Assembly: GCA_963682025.1 (NCBI GenBank)
Contig: OY821518.1
Location: 238,084,204-238,148,203 of the forward strand
Direction of reading: 5' to 3'
Length of the DNA: 64,000 nucleotides
Origin: Cordilura impudica
Taxonomy: Eukaryota > Arthropoda > Insecta > Diptera > Scathophagidae
Below are positions 23,660 through 34,344 of the stretch, in pieces (position 1 is the stretch's first letter; every line of letters begins with the position of its first letter). A model generated the notes under the pieces. That model was given only the letters and a program-made list of their open reading frames with translations, did not search any database and was not told the origin of the DNA. Made by a program: the position numbers and the translations under genes.

Positions 23660-24950
23660 CAAGAAACTAAAAATGCAAAATAAGGTAGAAAACTCATGAC
23701 ACAGCTTAAATGATGCAGTTAATTTTACCGTTGTCCTTGTTGTTGTCTTCAGCTTAAAATTTTAAAATTATTATCTGCAATCATTCCTAATTATGTTTTT
23801 GACTGATACGCATTAAAAAAATAAAAATAAGTGAATTTTTTCAACCATGGCACCGCGTACATCCATTGAAATGCGTGAATTAGTATTAAAGCACTATAAT
23901 TTAATTTTGGTTAATTTAAGCTCTTCAATAGTTCAGCATATAAAACGCTATTTACATAGGTGAGAATCATGTTGAAAACAAGGGTAGACAAGCTCCAAAT
24001 AAAATTTTTACTGAAAGTGAGTGAGTAAGTGAGTAAGTGGTTAGGGCAACAAATTCGTAAAAATCCAGCAACAAGCGCTCCGAAGCTGACTTATGGCCGA
24101 AAAATATTTGGGAAAGACATGTCAGCCTGAAATAATTCAGAGAATATTGGGGACGCTGATTTTAATGGCCGAATTCCTCGAAACAAACCATTTATAAATG
24201 AAAACAATAGAGTAAAATGGCTGCAGTTTGCGCGTGACCATTTAAATAAGAGTCCGGCATTTTGGAGAACTGTAATTTTTGTTGATGAAGTGAAAGTTAA
24301 TATATTTGGACCAGATGGAAGACATTACATTTGGCGCAAAGTTAATACTGAGCTGAAACCTCACAATTTACGTGCCACTATGAAACACGGTGGTGGAAAT
24401 GCTATGGTTTGGGGATGCTTGTCTTCAAATGGAGTAGGTAACTTGGCCTTTATCGTAAGGAATATGGATAAAAACATGTATTTGAAACTTCTCCAAGAAA
24501 ATCTAATTCAAAGAGCGACGAAATTGCAAATTTCGCTTCTACCAAGATAATGACCCTAAGCACAAATCACCATTAGTAGACTTGGTTGATATGGAAATGC
24601 CCGCAAATAGTTCAAACTCCAGTACAATCACTTGACTTAAATGTGATTGAAAATTTGTGGTCAATACTGAAGACAAATATTCGAAAATACGATATCCATA
24701 TCAAATCTAACTTAAAAAAGGTGTTGCAAAAAGAGTGGGATAAAATAGATCCAGATTATAAAATAAAGCTAGTGGACTCTATGCCAAAAAGGCTTCAAGC
24801 GGTTATAGATAATAAAGGATATCCTACTTAATACTAAGCAATTGAAAAAAATTTTAAAATTACAGTACATCCTTTTTTATATAATGTTTTTCAAAATTGA
24901 TCATTTAAGCTGTGACCTGAATTTTGTGTTTTATATTTTGAGTTTCTAGA
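23660..24950 (+). mobile_element. Tc1-type transposon, decayed
   Basis: The flanks at about 23660-23720 and 24897-24950 are inverted and similar (both contain CACAGCTTAAATGAT on opposite strands) and enclose a broken transposase. The exact tips are not clear. Confidence 0.65.
23847..24831 (+). pseudogene. Tc1-like transposase, multiple stops and frameshifts
   Basis: It begins MAPRTSIEMRELVLKHYN at 23847 and is soon broken by stops. Recognisable parts are AFWRTVIFVDEVKVNIFGPD (first Asp), KHGGGNAMVWGCLSSNGVG, YQDNDPKHKS (second Asp) and QSLDLNVIENLWSILK (third residue Glu, a DDE transposase). The last frame ends at 24831. Confidence 0.85.
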
Positions 24951-25570
24951 GAACTTAAAGCAGATATATGGGGGATTTCATGTCAAGTGCACCAACTTTT
25001 GAAACCGATGTCTTCCGATCGCGATGCACCAAGGTTAGTCCTATGGGATAGTAGTTTAGACACAAATTTTCAACAAGATCGGTCCAGATATCTCTGAGTT
25101 AGAGGGGATCAAAATTTGACATTTTAGCCAAACAGGTGTTTCTTCTCATCCATGTAACTTATTACCTATTGTTCTTAGAAAATTTTCTCCCAAATAGTTT
25201 AGATAGCTATTTCTTCAATATTTGGGAAAAAATACTTAAAAAAAAAAATTTTTTTTAGACTTTTTTTTTGCTAAATTAAAGCATTTTTTGGCTATTTTTT
25301 CAAAAAGTGCATTTTTTTTTTTTTCATAAGAAAGCTTAGGATTTTTCCTTTAAGAGCTTTTTGGTCGCTTAGTGGGATGGAAGTGGGATATCTATCAAAA
25401 TAAATGTTTTGTAACTCAAGACAACGGTTTTTCAATTTTTCACAAATGCACTATTTTGAATTTTTTCCTATTTGTGTGTAAAACCTTACAAATAAAACTT
25501 ATACTGAGAAACTAGACAAATTAACCTTTCCGAAGGTATGTAACATACCTTCATAACATAACAGAAGAGA

Positions 25571-26825
25571 ATGGTTTTCTGTAACCTGAATGAGTTATTT
25601 GCAACATTTCAATCTGAACACGAGGATTTTAGAATTGGCTTCACGAAATTAACCCAAATTTACTATGAAAATGTTAAACTGATGTTCAAGGAAATCAACT
25701 TAAAGTATTTAACAGATGATTCGGCAGAAGATTTACACGATTACCGCGATTGCCTTAAATTGACTATGTGTCCTAATGCAACAACTTTTTGCCACTTAGG
25801 TGAATGTACCAATTGCCCGAAAACCACATTCATTAAAGAAAATTTAATCAACTCTTTAGATCGAGAATATATAGAGGAGGTCAAATTTGTGTCTTGGATT
25901 CAGACTGACAGATGCACATTGAAAACAATAATTTTAAATGTGGATGATTTTGTGGAAGAAATGTGTACAGGATTGCTAAACTTGAGAAACCATGACTTTT
26001 TAGTCAAAGAGCAATGGTCATTCTTCAAGGATTTGAAGATACATTTGAAGTCTGGTGAATTCGTTATTTCATATGATTTCGCAGAAAACTATAAATATGT
26101 TCTTCAGGATGCCATGCAAGCATTCCACTTCAATAACGACCAAGCAACTATATTCACAGTAGTTATTTACTACATGAAAGATGAAAAACTGGAACACAAA
26201 AGTATGGCAATCATATCCGACGATTTAAAACATGATACCGTTGCAGTTTATGAGTATCAGAAGAGAATACTATAATTTCTAAAATCCAAATTTACAGTAA
26301 AGAAGGTATACTACGTTTCGGACGGAGCTCGTCAACATTTTAAAAACAAAAGTAGCTTGGCAAATCTTATGCCCATGAAAGAGATTTTGGAATGCCAGCT
26401 GAGTGGCATTTTCATCCAACTGCTCATGGTAAAGGAGCATGTGATGGTATTGGAGCAAACCTTAAAAGAAATGCAGCGAAGTATAGCCTCCAGTGCTCTC
26501 ATCAAGATCGCATCTTAGATGCCGCTGCTTTATTCCATTGGGCAAAGAGTTATGTAAATAAACTAAAATAGTTTTTAGTAGCAAAGAGGATCATCAGGAA
26601 ACATTGAAAATACTGAAGAGCAGATTCGATGCTGCGGTAACAATCGATGGCACCGCTCAATACCATGCTTTTATACCGCTTGTCGATGGAAGACTCAAGT
26701 TGAAAAAGTTTTCTGCCTCTATTCAATGCGATTTCTTTCCAAAGACAACAAATAAACCAGCAGCGAAATCGACAGCTGAACCTAGTAACGCCAAGAAAGG
26801 ATTGACAAAAAAACGCAGTAAATAA
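25571..26825 (+). pseudogene. Transposase-like gene of the foldback element, broken
   Basis: Open for 234 codons to a TAA at 26273, then readable with two frame changes to 26825. A cysteine cluster (CLKLTMCPNATTFCHLGEC and TNCPK) precedes blocks that recur, as far as I recall, in a multicopy arthropod TE protein: YDFAENYKYVLQDAMQAFHF, VVIYYMKDEKLEHKSM, ISDDLKHDT, VYYVSDGARQHFKN, EWHFHPTAHGKGACDGIG and a basic C-terminus. The Asp residues in DFAEN, SDG and CDG are plausible catalytic positions of an RNase H-like nuclease. I cannot assign a superfamily. It is defective. Confidence 0.65.
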
Positions 26826-27424
26826 AGGCGACAAAAAAGCTGGATGAAAGACTGGGTATTTAAAAATTTACAAGACTTAAATACTTCATCAGCTACAATA
26901 AATTAAGTATAAAAATAGTTATGATATAAATGGATCTAATGCAATTAAGATTAAATTTTAATAAAATTTTTAATATTATTATTATTATACACTAATTTAA
27001 TTATTATTAAAAATAAATAAAAAATAATAATTTTTCAACATTTCTATAGAAAAATGCGATTTTTTTCCTGAGGTTAACATATTCTGGGTATAACAGTATC
27101 GAGGGTATAAAATTTTAGTTAGGTATGTTATATACCTTCGGAAAGTTTTGTTTGTCTAGTTTCTCAGTATAAGTTTAATTTGTGAGGTTTTACACACAAA
27201 TAGGAAAAAATTCAAAATAGTGCATTTGTGAAAAATTGAAAAACCGTTGTCTTGAGTTACAAAGCATTTATTTTGATAGATATCCCACTCCCATCCCACT
27301 AAGCGACCAAAAAGCTCTTAAAGGAAAAATCCTAAGCTTTCTTATAAAAAAAAAAAAATGCCCTTTTTGAAAAAAAAGGCAAAAAATGCTTTAATTTAGC
27401 AAAAAAAAGTCTAAAATTTTTATT

Positions 27425-28206
27425 TAAATGGTGCGTGGTGAAGAAGAAGAAAGCATATATTTCAAAAATTCATAACTGCACTGTATTCTTAATCGGACCG
27501 GTTTCTGGCATTTCAGCCTTCATCAGCGATTTATTGAACATTGTGATAATTGTTATGTTTTAATTGAATAGATTGTTTCTATATGAAAATTTTTTCTACT
27601 AAGGGCGGCCGTGAGGTTTTGAACCATGAACCTCACATACACTCGTACTTGCACTTTTTGGTCAGCGCTTTAACACACTCACCTAAAGTCAGGCCTACGA
27701 GCAGTGTGGTTAGTTTTCAGTTTTCGTACCATACAGCTTTACTTTGTATTAATTTCAGAAGATACAACTCTGTCCAAACAAACAATCGTTATTTTTGAAT
27801 TTTTGAATATTTTTTGCATTTATACTTCTAATTTCCACTATTCTCAGTTTTCGTAAGAGTTGTCATATGTGATGTACGGTTTTTGTACATAACTACATAT
27901 GCACTTTACATATATTTGAGATGACGCTTTGAAGCGGCCTGACTTTAGGTGAGTGTGTTAAAGCGCTGACCAAAAAGTGCAAGTACGAGTGTATGTGAGG
28001 TTCATGGTTCAAAACCTCACGGCCGCCCTTAGTAGAAAAAATTTTCATATAGAAACAATCTATTCAATTAAAACATAACAATTATCACAATGTTCAATAA
28101 ATCGCTGATGAAGGCTGAAATGCCAGAAACCGGTCCGATTAAGAATACAGTGCAGTTATGAATTTTTGAAATATATGCTTTCTTCTTCTTCACCACGCAC
28201 CATTTA
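27425..28206. mobile_element. Palindromic MITE with 271-bp perfect inverted repeats
   Basis: The arms 27425-27695 and 27936-28206 are exact reverse complements as far as I can check by eye, separated by a 240-bp spacer. The tips read TAAATGGTGCGTGGTGAAGA. It sits inside the right arm of the foldback element. A diverged single arm occurs at 60703-60890, so this is an interspersed family. Confidence 0.85.
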
Positions 28207-28559
28207 AACAAAATTAAAAAAATTGCATATTAATTACAGTAGTAATTGCAATATGTCTGAAAAATGACGATAAAACTAACAAAACAAAAAAAAAAAAAAA
28301 AAAAAAAAAAAATAAAATTTTTTTTTTTTTTTAAAGTATTTTTTTCCGAAATATTGAAGAAATAGCTATCTAAACTCTTTGGGAGAAAATTTTCTAAGAA
28401 CAATAGGTAATAAGTTACATGAATGAGAAAAAAACACCTGTTTGGCCAAAATGTCAAAATTTATGTTTAGTCTGTCTTAAAAATATATTAAATTAAGTAA
28501 AATAAAATATTTATAATAATTCGTTACACCCTGTTGTTGCGAATGATTTAAATTATATA

Positions 28560-28691
28560 TCAGACGCTTTGTGTTGAATTGTGAATTGCCAAAATTAATT
28601 AACATACTTTTAGGCTCATTTAAATATTCATATCTATAAAATAATATTTCCTAGAATTTGCGCTCGAATTTCGAGTGCTGGGCTAAACTAG
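28560..28691 (+). mobile_element. Non-autonomous Helitron, 3' fragment
   Basis: The 3' end matches the copies at 50656-51019 and 60200-60571: CCTAGAATTTGC, hairpin CTCGAATTTCGAG, then GCTGGGCTAAACTAG|T. The terminal CTAG followed by T and the preceding hairpin are the canonical Helitron 3' signature. The 5' part is missing. Confidence 0.65.
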
Positions 28692-29526
28692 TAGTTTTTA
28701 AAGAGGACAAAGTTTCAACAATTTTGTTATGCGGCGCTTAGGTTTCGGCAAAATTGATACTTGGTGATATAAGAATAATAATCATACGTGTTCATTCAGT
28801 GTTATCAGCAAAGATATGCATTACTGACTGAAAACAGTTACAGAATAACTAATTAATTTAAACTTTTTTAATAAGAAAATGAATAACATTAAAAAGTTCT
28901 TTGTGGACTCGTAAATATCTGTCTTTGACTAAGACGGTAATTTCTAGTTAAGAAATTTTTTAACTTTTTCATGTGAAAATAATACTGATTAATTTTAATT
29001 AATCATAATCGTATATATAAAAATTGAGTTTTGTATGTTAGTACGTTTGTTTGTGCTTTACAGAAGACTACACCACTCGACCGATCGTCTTGATTAACTA
29101 AATTAACTTAAATTTTTTTTTCTTTCTCATTTTAAAAAAAAAATTTTTTTTTCTTCATTTATTTAAAATAAATATTTATGTGTAACTACCTATCAATTTT
29201 GAACAAAATTATTTTTTTTTTTAAAACTTAAATTATTAAAATTATTCTTTAATTATGTCATATATTTCATGTTAAATTAAATAACACATTCTGTCTTAAC
29301 TTTATCTCCCCAGTACTGTAATATTAATAAGATCTATTTCTTGTTGTACTGCATTCTTCAAATAAATAATTAATTAAATTAAATTAAACTAAAAATTAAA
29401 AATTAAAATTTTTACAGTAGGTAACTGCCTATCCGGAAAGAAAAAAAGCCCCACATATAAAGTGAATTTTTAATACATCATTTATTGACATTCAAATTCT
29501 ACAATACATGGGGCATCAAGATCAAC
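28692..29526. other. Intronic sequence without genes
   Basis: AT-rich. Near 29010-29095, TCGTATATATAAAAATTGAG followed by ACACCACTCGACCGATCGTC resembles the start of autonomous Helitrons known in insects. I see no other end, so it is only noted. Confidence 0.35.
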
Positions 29527-30992
29527 GAGTCAAAATGTGAGGAAAGAAACGAATCTGTCCAATATCTTTACTTCCAGTTCTTTCCAAAATTTTAGAAAAA
29601 GTTTTTGGCCGGAAGATTCTGGAAGCTCACTTTGTTTAATATTTCAAAGATTCAGCATGCTTTCATACCGATACATTGCGTTCACAGTATATGCCATCAG
29701 ATGGAGGAAACACTACGAAATAACTTTAAAAAAACGTGCTCACAGTCTGATCATATCTGAGGACATAGAAAAGTCCTTCGATAAAGTTGTGTTAGCTTTT
29801 ATAATATTGGAAATGAATAAATGGGGTATTCCTCGAAGCATTTTAGAGCTTAGAAAATCTTTTCTTGAAAATCGTAAAATTACTGTCAAAGTGGATGGCT
29901 ATTTTTCATCAACATTTACTTTTGACAATGGTGTGCCATAGGGATCACTTTTAGTTTCATACACAGTTTATGCTGATTCCCTTGCGAAGGCTATTGCAAA
30001 TATTCCCGAATTGGATTTCGTTGCTTTTTGTTCGGATAACATTTTTGTAATCGCTTCGGGTTGCCACAGTGAAGTGAGTTTATTGAACAACCTAGATCAA
30101 ACAATACTCCAATGGGCGGTTAGCAGTGGTCAGTAATACCAGCTGAAAAAACTGAAGTTCTACATGTCTGTAGAAAGAGAAGATGCACCAATAACAACAC
30201 CAATAACATCAGAAATGTAGAAATAGAAATCGCAAACCAAATGAGAGTATTGGGCATTTTTTTTCACAAAAAATTTATTATGGAACGTTCATGTGAAATA
30301 TTTATCTACTAAATTGAGCAAAATAAACAACCTCCTAAAGCTAATATGCTCTCTAAATAAAGGTCCCCATTTTGAAACAGCACTTGAAATTTGTCGGTCT
30401 TTGATCACTGGTGTTTAGCTGCATGGCATTTCAATTGTGGGTGGAGAAACATTAAAAAACTAGACACTGCTATTATAACTGTTATAGAACTGCAACTGGT
30501 CTATTAAGATCAACCCCATTGGAACTGCTTAGAAACGAGGCTGGATACAGAGACTTTCAGTTCATTTTGGAAAAATGAGCAACTAATATGGTGTTTAAAG
30601 TCAATTACAATTTCATCTGATGGTCTTCATAATAATCTTTGGAATCATCTTTATCGCCAGAACTTTGAACCATCATCTGCCATTGCAGAAACATCATGTT
30701 ATTAAGAAAATACAACATAGCCTTGCCTACAAAACCAAATGCCTCAACTATTGCTACCACTTTCGCTAAGACGGACGTAGGTTTAAGCATCCACAATAAA
30801 AACAACAGCAGCCCTAGTAAATTCAAGAAAATTCTGCAACAGAAGATAAATTGTTTTGATCCAAAAATGACAATGGTTCTTTTAAAAATATCATCGCACC
30901 CGGAAATTTTAATATGGATCCCCTCACACATTGGCATAGAAGGAAACGAATGTGCGGATAGGGCAGCCAAAAATTGTCTTGTCTTTCATTAG
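29527..30992 (+). pseudogene. Second I-clade LINE copy (RT to RNase H), heavily decayed
   Basis: Frames at 29537-29941 and 30696-30992, with broken sequence between, follow the same order as ORF2 at 9223-12315: PISLLPVLSKILEKV, ISEDIEKSFDKVV, KVDGYFSSTFTFDNGVP (then TAG), the catalytic box CSDN, LLKLICSLNKGPHFETALEI, and RNase H end IPSHIGIEGNECADRAAKN. The endonuclease and the first half of RNase H are missing or scrambled. Confidence 0.75.
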
Positions 30993-32014
30993 CTTGGGGT
31001 CATATGCACTTGGGGCCAAAAGGGATAATGGGGTTATATTATTTTTTTCAGAAACCCTAGGCTATTAAGATAAAATAGAACAGTTAAAAGTAGAAAACTG
31101 ATAAATTTTTGATACAAAGTATTTAGAAAGAGTAAATTTACTGAATATTTCACAAAACACTAATTTTTCTCGAAATCCGCAAAAAAAAAAAATTCTTTGA
31201 AAAAAAAATTCTGGCGGAGGAATTTACTTCAAAATTCACACAGTTAATCTCTAACATATATTTAACAAAACTTTAAAGTGCCAGATCCATTTTTTGAAAT
31301 TTTGTTTAAGAAAATTTGTTAAAACTTAAAAAAGGAGTTTTCAAAATTTTTCCATCTTTGGTCTCATTTCGCACTAGGTTAACAACGTATTAATAAAACA
31401 ATACTTCATATCTAAGTACTTGGAGGTATAGAAACCAAAAAAAAAATTATGGCTTTAATCAATTTGTTAAAGTTGAAAAATGTTAATCACATGACCTAGA
31501 GTTTTTTTTAAACAAAAGTGGTCTGGGGCATTTGTTATTTCATCGCGAGTTTTTATTCGATTTTGAAGTTATATAGCTTTTTGAAAAGACAATTTAGCAT
31601 TGATATCAACTCATATCAGAACTTGTCGAAAAAATTTAACTATAGAACGAAATTTTAGTAAAATCTGAAAAGTCATATTTTCCCCATATAAACACACTTG
31701 TAATTTTGAGTCGCGTTGAGGGCCCTCTAATTTTTTTTTTGATTGGCCCAAAACTTTGTTTTTTTTGCTATTCGCATATTTCTAGGGGGTGGGACCGAGA
31801 GTTTGAACACTTTTTTTATTAAAAGCCACTCTAGTATGTAGTTTGATCCAATATATGAGAATCAATAAAAAACGCGATTTTAAATTTTATGTTAATTAGG
31901 GCGGTTTTACATTTTACAGGATTTACATCTTATTATTGTAAGCTAATGAATACTTTTTTTTTATATTTTGTAGTATAATAAACAATAATAAAATTTAACA
32001 CAAAAATAATTAAA
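30993..32014. repeat. Gene-free stretch with an interspersed repeat
   Basis: About 30993-31200 (TTGGGGTCATATGCACTTGG, AAACCCTAGGCTATTAAG, TACAAAGTATTTAG) matches 58750-58985 on the opposite strand. The rest is AT-rich with no gene. Confidence 0.5.
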
Positions 32015-32308
32015 ATGTAAACCAGAGTTCAGAAAAAAAACACACACTTAATAAAAAACTCGTACATATGTATATGTAAACAACCACAGCTCAGACCAGC
32101 AAATACATATTTTTATTTTCATATCAATTACTTGTGTTTCTAAATTTTTTACTTTGCCGAACACAGCCATGAATGTGTTTCGTTTTAATACTTGATTGTG
32201 AACACGAACATGTTTCTATCACGTATTGTTTTATTCGAACACACATAAACCACACAGTTTCGAGTGTAGCTATACTTTAAGTTCGTGTTCTGTTCGTGTT
32301 TTTATTTA
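32015..32308 (+). repeat. Truncated copy of the hAT-type repeat seen at 54008
   Basis: Begins CAGAGTTCAGAAAAAAAACA and follows the 54008-54300 sequence closely (ATCAATTA-GTG-TTTCTAAA, CACGAACATGTTTCTATCACG, CACATAAACCACACAG) before stopping at the LINE end. Confidence 0.65.
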
Positions 32309-32346
32309 CATTTAAAGATTGAAAGTTTCCTTAAGAAATAAAGATT

Positions 32347-32615
32347 TTAGAGATTATTACCGAAAGCATATTCAACAAGTCTGTTCCTAAATACATTAAC
32401 TGAAACACCATAACATCTTAAAGAATGCGGTAAGGAATTCCAGATCCTTGTGTGACTCGCACCTGAAATGATCTTTCATAAATTGAAGTGTTGATACGGG
32501 GAAAAATTAACTGTGAATTTCTTAGAGACTGTGGAAATCGAAACTGTCTCTTTAAATATTCAGGACAATTTGTTTTGATAACCTTATAAAAATGTATCAA
32601 AAAACGAATGTGCAC
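32347..32615 (-). pseudogene. CR1/Jockey-like LINE ORF2, C-terminal segment (third piece)
   Basis: On the minus strand this continues the frame that stops at 38520: KYVHI (38520 side) runs on as RFLIHFYKVIKTNCPEYLKR, FPRINTSIYERSFQVRV and RNRLVEYAFGNNL, with a stop at 32347-32349 and one frame change near 32440. The join falls exactly at the 8-bp duplication ATGTGCAC, so the 5.9-kb element between was inserted into this LINE. Confidence 0.8.
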
Positions 32616-33060
32616 TAGGGCGGGTCGATTTAAAAATCGCCCATTGCTCAGTGAAAATCGTATTCTAGGGATCAAAATAAGAAACTTTGCCGAAGGAACC
32701 ATACCTCTAAAACGAATTCTGATGTCCCAGAATTTGGGTCGAACTTTTGGGTAGGGGCAAATTTTGAAAAATCACACTTTGACCCATTTAGAGTGCTTCA
32801 ATCGAGTCCAAATGTATGACCGACCCCCACTAACTTTTGAGGCCCGACCCACCCATGCCAGTGGCACACCTTCTGGAACTCCCCTGGGGGGTTCCCCATA
32901 CAAACATTTCAAAAAATCGCCAGTTTTGGCACTTTACATGAAAAAATCAGCGAAATGCCTGTTTTTTTTCTTTATTTTTATTTATTTATTTATAATAATA
33001 TTTATTATTTATTTATAATAATATCTATTTTTTCTCTTAAGAAATTTATTTAGTCAGAAC

Positions 33061-34169
33061 CAGAGCTGTAAATCGATTTAATTGCAATCACATGATTTCT
33101 CGTTAATGATTGCTAATTTTTTGATTGCATTCCAAATCCTTAATTGATTTCATGATTTCAATTTGATATCAAATTAGATTGCAATCAAATCCAGTAATTG
33201 CAATCAAAATTAAATCAGAATCAAAATCAAAATCTTCGTTCTCTTCAAATAAAACTCCTTATTCTAGAAACAAAGATGACTCTGATAATTTTGAATTACC
33301 AACAATGTAAATTTTTGTTTGAAGTTTAAAGTTTTGTAAAATTGGTAAACATAATTTTTAATTGCAATCAGTTTTGTGTCAAATTGCTAATAAATTAATT
33401 GTTCATATCAAGGTTTATGTATACAAGGTTAAGCCATCCCAGCCCCCATCCCTTTTCTGTTTTTTTTGACGTCTTACTCGTATGACGTCATGCAAAGTTT
33501 GTTCCTATCTAGCAGATATGGACACATCGTTTGAAATGCTTGATCGTTATCCGATTCTGAAATCCACATTTATGAAATTCAACGCACCTTTACCGTCATC
33601 AGCTGCAGTAAAAAGGTTATTTTCTTTTGCAATTTTGCTAAATAATCCGCGTCGTGGATCGCTTTCAGATGGTAACTTTGAAAAGTTACTTCTATTAAAA
33701 GCCAATAGAGAGCTAACTAATGTAAAAAATGCTCAAAGTAATGAGTTAAATATAAGTGGACGTTTTTACTAGAATCTGTTGTTTTATACTAAAACTTAGT
33801 GGTTTTCACTAAAATCTGGTGGTTTCCACCAAAAATTTGAGGTTTCCACCATATTCTAGTGGAAACCGCTAGATTCTAGATTCCAAGTGTATATTATTTC
33901 GTAGAACTTTCACTTTAGTTGTGATTTCATGGCAATTCATTGAAATCGCATGATTTCAACAAAAATTTGATTGCAATCGAATTGATTGATTAAATTAATT
34001 GCAATCAATGATTTCTAAAAAAATGATTTCAAAATGATTGCAATCACAAAATATTGCAGTTTTGACAAGATTTCATTTTGAAATCTGAAATCATTTTGAA
34101 ATCAAAGAATGAAATCAGTTTGGTCAAAGTGATTTCAATGCCAATTGATTGCAGTTTTTCACAGCTCTG
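33061..34169 (+). mobile_element. Small hAT deletion derivative (1.1 kb)
   Basis: Termini CAGAGCTGTAAATCG and, inverted, CAGAGCTGTGAAAAACTG. The flanks GTCAGAAC (33053-33060) and ATCAGAAC (34170-34177) match at 7 of 8 bases, a hAT-type duplication. The ends are full of ATTGCAATCA-like palindromes, as in hAT subterminal regions. It interrupts the left arm of the 5.9-kb element, whose arm sequence resumes after it. Confidence 0.85.
33482..33772 (+). pseudogene. hAT transposase C-terminal dimerisation domain
   Basis: An open frame of 96 codons reads LDRYPILKSTFMKFNAPLPS, SAAVKRLFSFA and RRGSLSDGNFEKLLLLKANR. This is the hAT dimerisation region (PSSSA-VERLFS---I...R--L--------L-LN). The rest of the transposase is missing. 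Confidence 0.85.
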
Positions 34170-34344
34170 ATCAGAACATATGTAAATGAAAAAATTAATT
34201 AAAGTTAGTTATAGAAAAGAAGCTAACAAAATTATTGTTTGAAGTCTTTTTTACTTTCAAGTCTGGGCAATTTCGGACGGCTCTCTAATGTCGTCGCCAT
34301 AACAGCCTCTACATTTTCCGCTATAACCCGGTTGGAAACGCTAG

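Larger units (their letters stand above)
24970..28461 (+). mobile_element. Foldback-type DNA transposon with long inverted repeats
   Basis: The left arm (about 25114-25552) and right arm (about 27110-27425 plus 28206-28461) are near-complementary over more than 400 bp. The right arm is interrupted by the palindromic MITE at 27425-28206. Between the arms lies a broken transposase-like gene. The left arm probably extends to about 24970 (GGGGGATTTCATGTCAAG), for which no right partner is seen. I found no clear target duplication. Confidence 0.7.

Noticed and set aside
25571..26275. 234-codon frame as a host gene
   Set aside because: It sits between inverted repeats, its homologous blocks continue past a stop and frame changes, and it looks like a decayed TE gene.
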